Assembly: GCA_029449235.1 (NCBI GenBank)
Contig: JANATG010000009.1
Location: forward strand, 2,046,001-2,110,000
Direction of reading: 5' to 3'
Origin: Linnemannia schmuckeri
Lineage: Eukaryota > Mortierellomycota > Mortierellomycetes > Mortierellales > Mortierellaceae
Length of the DNA: 64,000 nt
In this document: in pieces, positions 1-11,060 of the stretch
How the letters are laid out: each line of letters begins with the position of its first letter
Position numbering within the stretch: position 1 is the first letter of the stretch
Notes under the pieces: model-generated
Told to the model about the DNA's origin: nothing
Database searches by the model: none
The model's input: only the letters and a program-made list of their open reading frames with translations
Program-made: the position numbers and the translations under genes

Positions 1-903
1 CGAGTCGACTTTGGATTTCACACCGGCAAGGCTGTCAATGTTCTTCTCAGGACCCCTGAAACGTCAATGCCGACACGCGACATTGTTGCAATTGTTCCAT
101 TGCAGTCTGCGACCCAGGCAAATAACACGAACCGACGCGGCCGTAACGGCAGCCAATGCCGAGGTGGATCTGACCGTGATACCGGTTATGGACGTGAGGT
201 CTCCAGTGTCGGCGCTCTTATCAATCCTGCGACCGCTCCTCAGCCCACGATCACCTCCGCCTCTGAAGCAAGCTACGCTACCGAGATCAAGTCCAAGACG
301 ACTCTACATCCCAACCACCTAGCAATCTCGTTTCGTTACGACAAGAACCTCGCAAGGAAGCGCCCCTACGACGAAAGTCGTTCTAAGCAGTCGGTCATTA
401 ATCTGCTGGTTGACGTTTTCGAGTATACCGTATCCAAGTTCAAGAGCTGGGAACGTTATCTCCCCTCTGAAGAGGACTTGCCTGAGGACACCTTCAGCAT
501 TGTGGGCTTGATAGACCATCGGGGCAAGAAGTGTAGCATGTTCATGCCAGGCACTGCCCAGACCTTTACCTCCAAATCCTTCTGTGGACTGGTGGTTCAG
601 GATCCGTTTGTGATGGACCGCAACATTACCTGGCTTTGCACTGGATGGTGCTTCATGAGCACGAGCAAGGTCTTTCAGCGAGCCAGGGACTCGACCTGCT
701 GTCACCACAAAGGCAAGTCTCACCAGGAGTTGATGCTTGAAGATTTGTCTGAGATGGAGGAGGTTGTCAACCTGAGACTGTTCGATGTCTGGGATTCGTT
801 TGGAGAGGCAGTCGTCGGCCAGTCGCTTAAGAACGTGGCTGAACTCCTAATCGCCATCAACTTTGCCGTCGAGGAAATCAATGAGAACGGTACGCCCTTC
901 TAA
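1..903 (+). CDS. C-terminal part of a Cid1/PAP-associated-domain nucleotidyltransferase (5' end outside window)
   Basis: The frame is open from the first base to a TAA at 901-903, so the gene begins upstream of the window. A stretch of the type LLVDVFEYTVSKF is followed about 70 residues later by VVQDPFVMDRNITWLC and VFQRARD. This is the order seen in the PAP/25A-associated domain of non-canonical poly(A)/poly(U) polymerases (Cid1, TUT4/7, Trf4 group), where a (I/V)xDPF...RN motif follows the helical core. These enzymes add A or U tails to RNA. The catalytic nucleotidyltransferase domain would lie outside the window, so activity cannot be judged. The first 100 or so residues visible here are low-complexity linker. 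An AATAAA follows 150 bp after the stop. A GT at 891 could be a splice donor, in which case the protein would be longer. The family call rests on motif recall only. Confidence 0.5.
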   Translation, partial: RVDFGFHTGKAVNVLLRTPETSMPTRDIVAIVPLQSATQANNTNRRGRNGSQCRGGSDRDTGYGREVSSVGALINPATAPQPTITSASEASYATEIKSKTTLHPNHLAISFRYDKNLARKRPYDESRSKQSVINLLVDVFEYTVSKFKSWERYLPSEEDLPEDTFSIVGLIDHRGKKCSMFMPGTAQTFTSKSFCGLVVQDPFVMDRNITWLCTGWCFMSTSKVFQRARDSTCCHHKGKSHQELMLEDLSEMEEVVNLRLFDVWDSFGEAVVGQSLKNVAELLIAINFAVEEINENGTPF

Positions 904-1051
904 AACTCTTTCTCTCGCTCAGTCTTCACTTGCTCTCCTTATTTTCCAAAAACAAATTAAAAATGCACCATTCATAGCACGTTGTCTTCCTATCCAATGG
1001 TTTCTCACTGTCATCTATTCGCGTCTTCTGCTTCTACGATCATCTTGACGA

Positions 1052-1057
1052 AATAAA
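1052..1057 (+). terminator. Poly(A) signal AATAAA
   Basis: A perfect AATAAA lies about 150 bp after the stop codon at 903. It supports the 3' end of the nucleotidyltransferase gene being inside this interval. Confidence 0.45.
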
Positions 1058-1260
1058 ACACTTGCAGCATCCTCTTTAAAGTAGAAAACGTTGTTATCTT
1101 GAAAGAATGACCGGTGCGCTTGTGTCAAATTGATCGATTTCTAAGCCACCTCCTTTCCTCGCTCCCTGCGGCGCGCTTTTCTTGTGAGGTTGGTCCTAGA
1201 CTATGGTCAGTCTCATTCCTTTTACATCCCCAACAAACATTGTCCATCATCTCGCCTTAA

Positions 1261-3238
1261 TGATGGTAGTGCCTTCCTCGCATCGCTTCTTCGACATCCC
1301 AGAGCTACTTGCTCAGGTCGTCCAGCACTCCGACCACCAGGAAGTCTCTAGGTTGATGCGGACAAGTTAACGACTGCATGAGCGTTGCACTCCAACTCTC
1401 TACTATGCCGTCTCCGCGTCCTTTGAACCCTACATCAATAACCTCTTTGCCTCTGCCGAATCTATGCAAGCACTTGCCAGGAATATCGACCGTGTTTGTG
1501 AACTCAGTCTATCGCGTCATGAAATCATCTACGCCAATTGTATCATTGCCGCTCAGAATCTTCTCACCATAGTCCACTACCTATTAGCAAACAGGAGCAG
1601 AAACAGCTCTTGTCAAGACTGGAACGATCACTATGGCTCGCACCAGCGGATCCTCATATCTGTACCATCGCCCCCATACCGCCAATGACCTTGTTGATGA
1701 AACTGGACTTCCACTTTGCCTATGACGACCGAGTCACGGGCTGTCCGTATTTTTTTCCCAAGCTACGACGATCCCAAGGCGACCATCGCTCAAATCTGGT
1801 AGATTATCGGCTTCAACTCGCACCTACTGGAACTCAACCTGTACAGTGTCAACATCAAGGACTATCGGGACGTTTGCTTGTTGATCACCGCTATCTTTGG
1901 ACTGATGGCGCTGCAGACACTCACTGTTGGGGTTATCTGGTGGGAAGATTCGGATTTCTCGCAGGCAGTCCTATCACGCTCTTTTTTGCTTGTCCGCCGA
2001 GCCTCCGGACCTTGAAGTTGTTCTCTTTGCAGGAAAACTTTAACGAAAGTCCGATTTTCACGGCGGATTACACCCAACGTCCATCGGGAACACTGCAGCC
2101 ATGGGAGAAGAGCGACGAGGAGATTGGATTGATGGCGGTGGCACGGAGACATGAACCGCTGGAGGATCTGAGGGAACTGACACTCCGTCATTCGCATAAG
2201 GGAATGTCGGAGGAACGGCTTCGATCGATGCTGGAACATTGTCACAACATTGCCGATATTAACTTGCCCACTACTACTGTTCGGGACTGGGACGCAAAAC
2301 GTCTAGCTCAGGATATCGCCCACGCTTGTCCAAAGTTGACCAGATTACTCCATGCAGTGTTTAGCGGAAGTTTTGAAGTTTGCCGGCTGCTCATTTATAT
2401 TTTGGAGGCGTTACCTCCGCAACAAGTCAAGGAGATCGATTATACCGCCATGGTGACATTTTGGATCGCCAACTTAGATGATGGTACCGCAGGATCGCTT
2501 TTCCTGAGTCACTCGAGTACATTGCAGGGATCAACATAAACTGTTGGGAGAACTTTGACAGCAGGGCAATACAGGCTATTCTGGTGAAGTGCGGGGCTTT
2601 GGAGCGGTTGACTGTTAAGATAAGTAACCGCCCAGGAGACCGTGGTACTGAATTGGAAGACGCCATCGAGTTCCCATGGGCGAGCACTAGGATTCGGGAA
2701 TTGCAACTGGGTATTTCTATTCCGGACGAGCCACTCCACCATCTCGCAAACGGCATGATGCCCTACTACAACTGACCTCCCCGACAACACTCTCTGCGGC
2801 GGAGACACTTAATTTTAATCATCGGAAGCTCTCTGCTGAAAGATTGGCGCACTCTCGGAATTGGGGCGATTGGATCTGCGAGTTATCTTTTACGATCCAC
2901 AACACCGCCGCCCAATCTCCAGGCATCACCTCAATAATACACTTCCGGGTATGTTGACTCTCGGGAGCGAGAAGATAGGACGACCAGGATACTTGCACCT
3001 GTTGGGCGGACGAACAAAGCTGAAGGCACTATTCGGGTCGGTCTCTACGACGACGGAAAAGACAATGGCGACGACTGGTATGGATGAAGTGAAGCGGATG
3101 GAGAAGCATTGGCCGGCGTTGGAGAAGGCGGACTTTTTTACGAACGAGAATGAGAAGATGTTCACAGAGTCTTTTCAGTGGTTTCTGAAGCAACGAACTG
3201 ATGGGAAGAGGACCTTGCAGCTTGCTACTTATGTTTGA
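1261..3238 (+). pseudogene. Decayed F-box/LRR-type protein gene, copy A
   Basis: The reading begins at ATGATG (1261) with a stretch typical of fungal F-box N-termini (RFFDIPELLAQVV). It meets TAA at 1366-1368, at the place where copy B reads LTNRHLY. Homology to the copies at the right end then continues through several frames: WLAPADPHICT and MKLDFHF, GCPYFF, then a shift into NSHLLELNLYSVNIKDY, then back to FFACPPSLRTLKLFSL. The C-terminal part (LRVIFYDPQ, YLHLLGG, HWPALEKADFF, WFLKQRTDGK) matches copies B and C closely and ends with TGA at 3236-3238. There are at least two in-frame stops and several frameshifts that short introns do not explain. F-box proteins act as substrate receptors of SCF ubiquitin ligases; this copy is unlikely to make an intact one. 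Confidence 0.7.
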
Positions 3239-3915
3239 AATAACACCTCTATTCGTTTTTCGTGTTGTCATGTTGTCCTGTTGTTCTGTTGTCACTAAAA
3301 AGGTCTACTTTGAGTCGGCTTTGTCATAACTCAATTTTTGCCTTTTGACGTGCATAGTGACTGATTATCACAATGTATAAGAGATCCCTGGCGCCTATGA
3401 TGATGGTCTCCCTGTTGGGTGACCCACACCCCTTAACCCTCGAAGAGTCAATGGATGACTTGGATCAAGGTTGGACACCTGATAATCTCGCCTTGGGATC
3501 AGTCCCGATTTTGAGTTTGAGTCCATCGTCCTTCTTGGAGAGGATAAGAAAGAAAAAAAAAAAAATTGCCGACTGGCCGCCCTTTTGTTTGCCTGCCTTT
3601 TTGCTCTCTTGTTGTCTTTTATTCTTCTTTTTCTTTTTCTTTTTTTTTTTTTTTTCTTTTTCTTTTTCTTTCTTCTTCTTCAACCAACTCGATCAACCCC
3701 TCTATTCCTTCTCCTTTCTTCAACTCATATACAAATATACCTCGACAAGGAACAACAACTATCACTACAAGCGGACAACAAACAAACAACGAAAACAATT
3801 TTTTCCACCCGCAGCAGTTTAAACGGGACGCATTGACCAACAGATACAACCAGACCCAGCATATACACATACTCAGAGCACTTCAAAAATCAAAAAAAAA
3901 AAAAAAAAAAAAAAA
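3239..3915. promoter_or_regulatory. Intergenic region and leader of the PQ-loop gene
   Basis: The stretch holds the 3' flank of F-box copy A and then the probable promoter and leader of the PQ-loop gene. From about 3600 to 3710 the + strand is strongly T/C-rich with T runs. From about 3720 it turns A/C-rich, and it ends in an unbroken run of 25 A residues (3892-3916) whose last A is the first base of the start codon. I see no convincing TATA box. Confidence 0.4.
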
Positions 3916-6760
3916 ATGGCTCTGCATACCATCTTCTTCTGGCTCGCAAGACAACAGCAACAAGGCACAGACTCTTCATACGGACTCATGAGCCACCACA
4001 ATCACAGCAATGGAAATGATGCAATAGGAGGAGGAGGATCACCGACAGAGATGCCGACAAATGTGATGCTGTCGAACATTGCTGGATCCCTCTCCATCCT
4101 CTGCTGGTTCATCGTCTTTACTCCGTAAGAAGTCTTGTGCTCTTATTTTTATTATTATGCTGGGGGTGGTTTGGTATTTGTCACACGACATGCAGGCGAC
4201 CGCAGATGACTCGCCATTGGAGTATGAGAGAGTAACTTGCGACTACAACAACAACAAACAGACCCATCTTTTCGCCCAACACAAGACAACAACAAACAAT
4301 AAGCTGTTTGACCATCCAAAACAACAATAATAACAATAACACACCCCTACAGTCAAGACAGCACAAAAGGGAAACAAATTTTTTTTCTTTGTTATTGGAT
4401 CAATTGTTTACATTTTTTCTTCTTGCCCTTCTTTTTTTTTTTTGCCTCTCACTAGACAAATCTGGATGAACTACAAACGCAAGTCAGGCGAGTCTCTCTC
4501 ATTACCATTCCTCTACATCTGGCTGGCCGGAGACTTTCTCAATGTCGCTGGTGCTACCATGGACAATCTCCTCCTCACCATGGTAACTTTCGCTCCTTTG
4601 GTTCTTTCGATGACGGGTGACCTCCCCCCAGATTTTTTTTGGGCGCAAACCACTCTCCTTCATTCATTCGTCATGAACCCCACCCTTTCGCCCACCCTTC
4701 CCCAACTAATTCATTTTGGCGAGTGGGATAGCGAAGTCTGACGAATGTGGCCGACCCAATTAAAAAAAGAACAAGAAAAATAGGGGAAGGAGAGCAAAGC
4801 AGGGGCCAAAGCGAACAATGAAAGGGGGATCAAAAAGAAAAAAAGGTTAAGAAGCATACTAACATATCGGACCTCGGTGCTCCTCTTTATTTTTTCTTTC
4901 TCTATTTGTAGAGGATTCTCGCCTGGTACTACACTATCGCCGATGTAAGAATCAAGACAATCCTTCCTTTTCCCTCCTTTTCGTTCATCATAACAATTAT
5001 TCCTTGCATCACCCTTACAGCACAACTCTCAGCTTTACCCTGACAGCCTTACTTTGTCCCTCTCAGTTGCTTGTATTGGATTTCTCCTACACAAACAATT
5101 ACACAAGAAACATTCCACTTTACAATTGAGACACAAGGTCAGCAAAGAAACACACACCCTGCTTCCCCCTAACCAGTCATCGTCCTTTCTTTTTTCTCTG
5201 TGGCAATGTGACGAAAACTTTAATTAGATCCTGTTGATCGCGCAGGTGTACTACTATCGGAGGACATCAATCCGGTCCAGCTTCGAGTCCGTCATCGCCG
5301 CGAATGCTCACCCCGACCAACAACGACCTGCATCCACCAAATCTTCTTCTTCCTCTTCATCAGTATCATCTTCGGAGGATGACGATAATGAGCACAAATC
5401 GTTGCTGAGCGCTTCTTCTAATACGGTTAGAAACAACTACTTGACCGTTGCCGCCCCTGTGCCAGTATCATCAACATTAGCAGCTGGATCAGGAATTGGA
5501 TCATTTGCTTCGTCGTCGGTTTCGTCATCTTCCTTCTCGACTTCCCCCTCAGGAGGAGGAATCTCGTTCTGTCAGGAGCAGGATCAGAATTTGAGGCATC
5601 AGCTTTCGCAGGACCGGATCCGATACCAGGCCGCCCAAGCCGCCAATGCCACCGCAGCAACTGCCAGCTCCTCGCACAAAACATACCAGGACCAGGAAAC
5701 TGGCGATGTTACACACTCATCTCACAACCGACGTCGTCGCCCCTCCGAGGCATGCTCAACACGCACCACCGCCTCTGAACGATTCCGATTCCTGCAGAAG
5801 CGTCGATCCGTCCGTCAATGGATCCTGATCATCTTGCCTATCCTTGCGACCGCGTTCTTTATCTGGTCCTACATCGAGTGGCGCAATTGTGTCCTTGGCG
5901 AGATCGGTGATGGTGACAATGGTACTACTGGACCCGAGAATGGTAGCAGTGATAGGATCGGAAATGCGGATGAGTGGTGGGGTTGGACAGAGTGCGGACG
6001 TGGCCGTGGGCGTGGCAAGTTACCTCCTTCTCCTAACACCCCGTCTCCTTCAGTAACGCCTGGCGCCGATTTGCTGTCGTGGGAGAAGAATGGCAACCAG
6101 ACCATTGTCCAACTCACATCCTCTGCCGCCGAAGCACCCCTCCCTCCATCTCACCGCCGCCGCCACCGCCACCGCAACTCCAAGGACTCTTCCAACCAAG
6201 ACTCAAACAACTCAGACGGAGGCTGGTTAGCCCTGTTCTTCGGTTGGGGCAGTGCAGCCCTCTACTTGGGCTCCCGGATCCCCCAACTGTACAAGAACTG
6301 GCGTCTCAAGTCCTGTGAGGGTCTCTCGATCATGATGTTCCTGTTCTCGGTCTTCGGAAACGCTCTGTTTGTCGCCAGTATCTTTTTGAATTCTACAGAA
6401 CGTGGCTATTTGATCAGGAATATGCCCTGGTGGCTCGGGTCCACTGGTACTCTTATCTTTGACTTTTCCGTAAGTGTCTTTTCTCCTCTTCATGCCACCC
6501 TTTTTTTTCGTCTGTCTGTCTGTCAAAAAGAATGCGGGTCAAGTCTCTATCTAACATGCCTCCTTTTTTTGTTCGTTTTTTTCTATTAGATCTTTACACA
6601 GTTCTACTTGTATCGAGATAACAGTCCAATGGACGATGCGCTACAAAAGGCAGTTGCCACTGGCGAATTAGGCTCCGAGGCCACTCAAGCCCTCTTGACT
6701 TCTTCGACTGAGGAAGACGAAGTAAGAGAGCATAACCAGAAGGTCACCTCCGCCGTATAA
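3916..6760 (+). CDS. PQ-loop family vacuolar amino-acid transporter (YPQ/PQLC2-like), 5 exons
   Basis: Proposed exons are 3916-4124, 4456-4582, 4912-4944, 5228-6469 and 6590-6760. All have GT-AG borders and compatible phases, giving about 593 residues. Splicing of exons 1 and 2 rebuilds the first PQ motif (FTPQIWMNYKRKS) near residue 70. The second (RIPQLYKNWRLKSCEGLS) lies near residue 473. Two PQ-loop repeats with a seven-helix layout are the signature of the Ypq1-3/PQLC2 (LAAT-1) family, which moves cationic amino acids across the vacuolar or lysosomal membrane. Between the repeats sits a linker of about 300 residues, rich in Ser, Asn, His and Arg with one extra hydrophobic segment (about residues 321-340), much longer than in human PQLC2. 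The C-terminal tail is acidic and short. The family call is firm; the substrate is inferred from the family. Confidence 0.85.
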
Positions 6761-6878
6761 GAAATACGTGGATATCTCTCTCTCTCTCTCTCGTCCTACC
6801 AATGTTCATTAGTTCCCCTCCCTCCCTTTGATTTACCCTTTCTTGTTTGACTTCTCTCCTCTTGTACATTTGCCACAG

Positions 6879-6884
6879 AATAAA
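6879..6884 (+). terminator. Poly(A) signal AATAAA of the PQ-loop gene
   Basis: AATAAA lies about 120 bp after the TAA at 6758-6760. The opposing gene has its own candidate signal (AATAAA on the minus strand at 6930-6935), so the two convergent transcripts may meet or overlap in the 6.88-6.95 kb interval. Confidence 0.5.
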
Positions 6885-7328
6885 CAGACACATAGACGAT
6901 ATTATGTCATTTTCAAAAACAGAGTAGTTTTTATTTGAAAGGAAAAGGGAGGAAAGGCGAAAAGGAAAGGCATATCAAGAAAAACAATCATCGAGACGGT
7001 ATATTTTTAAAAGGATATTGTTTGTTGCGTGAAGGTGAGGCAAAAGGTAAAAAGGGAATGGATAGACAAAGGGATATAAAAACTGACAGAAAGCAAGCTG
7101 ATAAAAAGACAACAAAGGACTACATGCAAAAAATCAGAAAAGGGTGAAAAAAAAAGAGGACAAAAGGAGATCAAGCGACATGTACAAAGAGTTTAAAAAA
7201 AGTGAACAATGGTGATGGCCAAGGAAAACAAAATAGGTGAGGGAACCGACTGTCATATTAGATGTTGGTTCGACAAGGTAAGAGACCCTCCCCCCTCCTC
7301 TTTCCTCTACGCCAGAACACTGGCGCAT

Positions 7329-10300
7329 TTAAGCCTGAACAGTGGCGGTAGCAGAGGCGGGGGCGGGCTCCTGACGCTTCTCGAGGCTAGCAACACGCTC
7401 CTGCAACATCTTGACCGACGATCTGTACTCGGACGAAGAGCCAGTCTGGTCCTGCTGCTGAGGTGGAGGAGTGGTCGAGGTGGTCGACTCTGATGATGGT
7501 GGGGCAGTGGGCAACTCCTCCTCATCCTCGACCTCCATGGCAGAATCCTGGGTCTTGTTCAGTGGTGGCGTGGGGAGCATGCCGTCCTTCATCGAAGATC
7601 CCGATCCACTGTGGTGGTTGTGCAAGGGCGATGGTGACATCGAGGAGGTCGATCCAGCCTTGGGGGACGATGAGGACGAAGACAAGGTCGAAGTAGAGTT
7701 TGAGGTCGAGACAACACCCGTCATAGCGTTCTGCGAGCTGACAGTGACAGTCGCAGCGGCAGAAGCGGTGGTAGTAGGAGCAGAAATGCGAGCCTTCTTA
7801 GGAGGAGGAGTCAGGCCCTGGTGTTCCTCCAACTGACGGACTCTAGCCGAAAGATGGTCAAGTTCGCTCTCAAACTTCTCAAGAACGCCTTTCTCCAGCT
7901 CTTTGAACTGACCGCGGACAAGGCTCTCGATCATGGTTCCGCTCGACTGGAGGGTCTGGAGGAGTTGTGCAGATTTGCGAATCTGCTCCTCGAGAGTATG
8001 TTTCAACGACCGGCTCGAGTCAACGGAATCAAACAGGTTAGAGACAGTCTCCATGAAGTGGTGTTTTGACATTGTGCCTGCAGCAGCAGCGCTGGTTGAA
8101 GCGGCGGCGGCGGCGGCGGCGGCGAGGCTGGCATGGCTGCTGGGGTGGAAGGGAGTGTTGGGGTGGGGGTACATGGGCGAGGGGAGAGGTCCAGTGTGAG
8201 ATGACAAGATCGGTGCGGGCAATGTTCCAGAGCTATTAGGTGATTTTTTTTAGATAGATTACATAAAGGGCGGTATGATGGGTTAGCAAGACACCAATTT
8301 AAATTATTAATTTTTTTTTTTGGGAGAAACATAAGGCAAGAGGGCAAGAAGAGGCAACAACAACGTGCTTCGCAGTTTTGTTGGTGAATGGTCGTGTACT
8401 TGCAAAAGGCGCTCGAACCTCTCTTTTCCTTTCCTTCCTTCCCTTCCATCTTGGCGTCAATGCATTTCGGGCAACTGTGCATGTGTTCAATTAGAAGCTT
8501 GTGTCCAAGTCATAATAATTGTTAATTTACCTGCTGTCAAGTCCGGCAGTATGAGGGCCAGCACGAAGGGTGGCTCGGGACGACTTGCGAATGTGTCCTG
8601 CCGTCTTGGGCGATCGAAGAGGTTGAGGGATCGATCCATGTGTGGACTGTGTCGGAGTTGCTTGGTGTTGGTGCTGTGAGAAAGGATGGGGTTGGTGGTG
8701 GTGAGGTGTCTGGTGACGGAGAGGCTGAGACGTCCTGGGGTTCATGCTCATGATATTGTGTCCGTGCGAGGGCTGAAGGGGAGCCGACCGGATCGAGAGC
8801 GACGACTCGGAATACGAAGGCGCAAAGATGGTCAGCGACTTTGCGTTCTTGGGATTCTTGGGCGAGGTCAACGGGCGGCGGTTCAATGCAGCAAAGGAAG
8901 CACTTCCATGGAAGACAGAAATGCCGCTGGGGTTCTTTTCCGTAACAGGCTGATTGATGGCTCCTTCCTTGGATTTGCTGCTGCTGTTGTTTCCGTTGCT
9001 GGGAGGGGATGACGCAGTTGTTGGTGTGGAGGCCGAGAGGGGGTGTACGCCGCCTCCTTGCCTTGCCTCAATAATTGCCTTTTGTTGCTGTTTCACTTTG
9101 AGGGTGCTACGGACTTTATCCATGACCTCTGCCTGTGCACCTGCACCTCCTGTTGATGATTGTCCTGCTGCAGTTGAAGGTGCACTTCCGTTGGGGGAAG
9201 AGGAAGAAGGCGAGCTCTTGTGGTGATGGTGTTGGTGTGGGTGGCTGTTGGTAGAGTGATGGTGATGATGACTGGTAGAAGAGGAGGAGGCAGAGGTGAG
9301 CATGCGACGTTTCTTGTAGTTTCTGATGTCGCTGTCTTCGTCGTCGTCTGAGTTTGAGGCGGGCATGGGGGATTCTTGACGGAAGCGGGGTGAGTGGGGC
9401 TGGTGAGAGGAGGGAGCAAAGTGGGCGTGGTGCGGATGGTGGGGGGCATGAGAGTGGTTTGAGTCTGCTGAGTGTCCATAGGCTCGTGAGGATGAAACGC
9501 GGGAGTTGAGGCTATAATAATATTATTATTGAGATGTAATTGATGTTAATGTGTGTCAAGGGGTATGTGTATGTATGTATGTGTGTGCGATGAATGTCAA
9601 CAACAAGAGAAGACAAGGCAGAGTGTATGAAAATCAAATAAGTGTCAAGTAAATCAATTAAAAAATAAAATAGTAATAATAATAATAAATAGTAATGAGA
9701 ACGCCAATTTCATTTCCCTCATCGATCCAATCACATCAGAGCATGACATGAGATGAGGAGGAAGAAGAGGGCAAGGGCAAGCAAAGGGAAGGGGGAGAGG
9801 CACACACAAGGATGCACACACATATTACACACACATCAAGCACATAATAAAATTAGTCTGACACTCCCTGGCATGCCTACCCCTCCCCATCCCATCCCTG
9901 TCGTCTCTTGTAAACACACATACACATACACACACGCACACTACAGAATAATAAACGAAACAACAATAAACTAAAGCAACATACCGAGAGGAAGAGGCGG
10001 TAGGGGGGTCGGAGAAGGAACCCTCCTCAGGGGATCCCTTGCGCTTGAACGAGGGCGAGTTCTGACCATCAAGAACCTCGTGGATCGCCATCCGGTTGAA
10101 CTTGCGTGTCGTCGTAGGGGTGATGGGCGATCGACTCCATCCGGCAGCGCCAGACTCGGCTTCGAGCTGCTGCTGGATCATATGGGGGCGACTCTGGCTG
10201 TGGCTATGACTGTTGCTGTGGCTGTGGCTCTTGCTCTGACTGCTGGTGCGATGATGTTTTGACGACTCGTCATGTTGTGAGTGAGGGTGGTGAGTGTATT

Positions 10301-10460
10301 GTTGCTGTTGACCAGAGCGAGAGGAAGAAGAAATCGAAGAAGAAGAAGAGGTGGAAGAAGAGGTGGCAGGGGGGTGGACGTTTGCATGAGTAGGGGAGGT
10401 AGCGAGTTCGGCGAGATGATCAAGGCGCGAGGTGGGAGCGGGGGCTTCGTCGAGTTCCAT
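7329..10460 (-). CDS. Ser/His-rich nuclear coiled-coil protein of unknown function, 3 exons
   Basis: Proposed CDS is complement(7329-8232, 8531-9511, 9985-10460), with GT-AG borders and matching phases, giving 786 residues. The start (MELDEAPAPTSRL) is the first ATG after a CT-rich leader. I do not recognise the family. Exon 1 has Ser and Ser/His runs and a possibly ordered KFNRMAIHEVLDG segment. Exon 2 has acidic DDDEDSD, basic YKKRR, His runs and a non-repetitive stretch (SGISVFHGSASFAAL to SLTIFAPSYSESS). Exon 3 has an Ala run and then a predicted amphipathic coiled coil (about residues 540-625) containing SLKHTLEEQIRKSAQLL, followed by the basic PPPKKAR and a second short heptad segment near the C-terminus (VKMLQERVASLEKR). 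The composition suggests a nuclear regulatory or scaffold protein that oligomerises, which is inference. The gene faces away from the large gene-free region, so it may share regulation with it. Confidence 0.65.
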
Positions 10461-11060
10461 TGCTGTAAAAAGTGGAGTGGTGGTTTGCAAGTAGGGTATT
10501 TGAGTTGTGCTTGTTGCTTGTTGGCGTGACAACAATAGAGAGTGCAGACGTTACGAGCGAAAGAGAAGTAAAGGCGTTAGTGAGAGTGACAGAGAGAGAA
10601 ATGAGAGCTAAAGAAGAGTAGACAAGGAGAAATGAGAATGAGAGTGAGAGAAGAAGGAGTAGAAGGAAAGAGAAGACAAGTGAGTGTGAAGAGGAGAAGA
10701 AAAGAGAAAGAAAGAAAGAAAGAAAGAAAGGAAAAAAGAAAGAAGAGAAGAGAAGGGAAGAGAAGGAAGAAAGGAGGATAAAAAGAAAGAGAGACTGGAC
10801 GAAACAAATAAAGAAGAGTGAGTGAGTCCCTGGACAATGGACAAGGAAGAGGCTAGAAAAGGGATAACAATACTTTGAACAAAAAAGTATCTATGCACCA
10901 CATACTCATCCTCATTCATACCCAAAAGACAGACCACACTCTTACTCCTACTCCTACTCCTACTCTCCTACTCTTGTACTCGTACACCTACTCTTACTCT
11001 TACTCCTACTCCTACTCTCTTACTTTCCTACTCTCCTACTTTACTCGACTTCCCTCTTTG
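10461..11060 (-). promoter_or_regulatory. Polypyrimidine leader/promoter with GAAA and TACTCC microsatellites
   Basis: Read on the minus strand, the 400 bases upstream of the ATG at 10460 are almost pure C/T, the usual look of leaders in this window. On the + strand they appear as GA-rich sequence with a (GAAA)n run at about 10707-10730. Just beyond, 10941-11044 is a degenerate (TACTCC/TACTCT)n array. Confidence 0.4.
10941..11044. repeat. Degenerate (TACTCC/TACTCT)n microsatellite
   Basis: About 100 bp of the + strand consist of imperfect 5-6 base units such as TACTCC, TACTCT and TACTCG. There is no coding signal in it. Confidence 0.7.
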
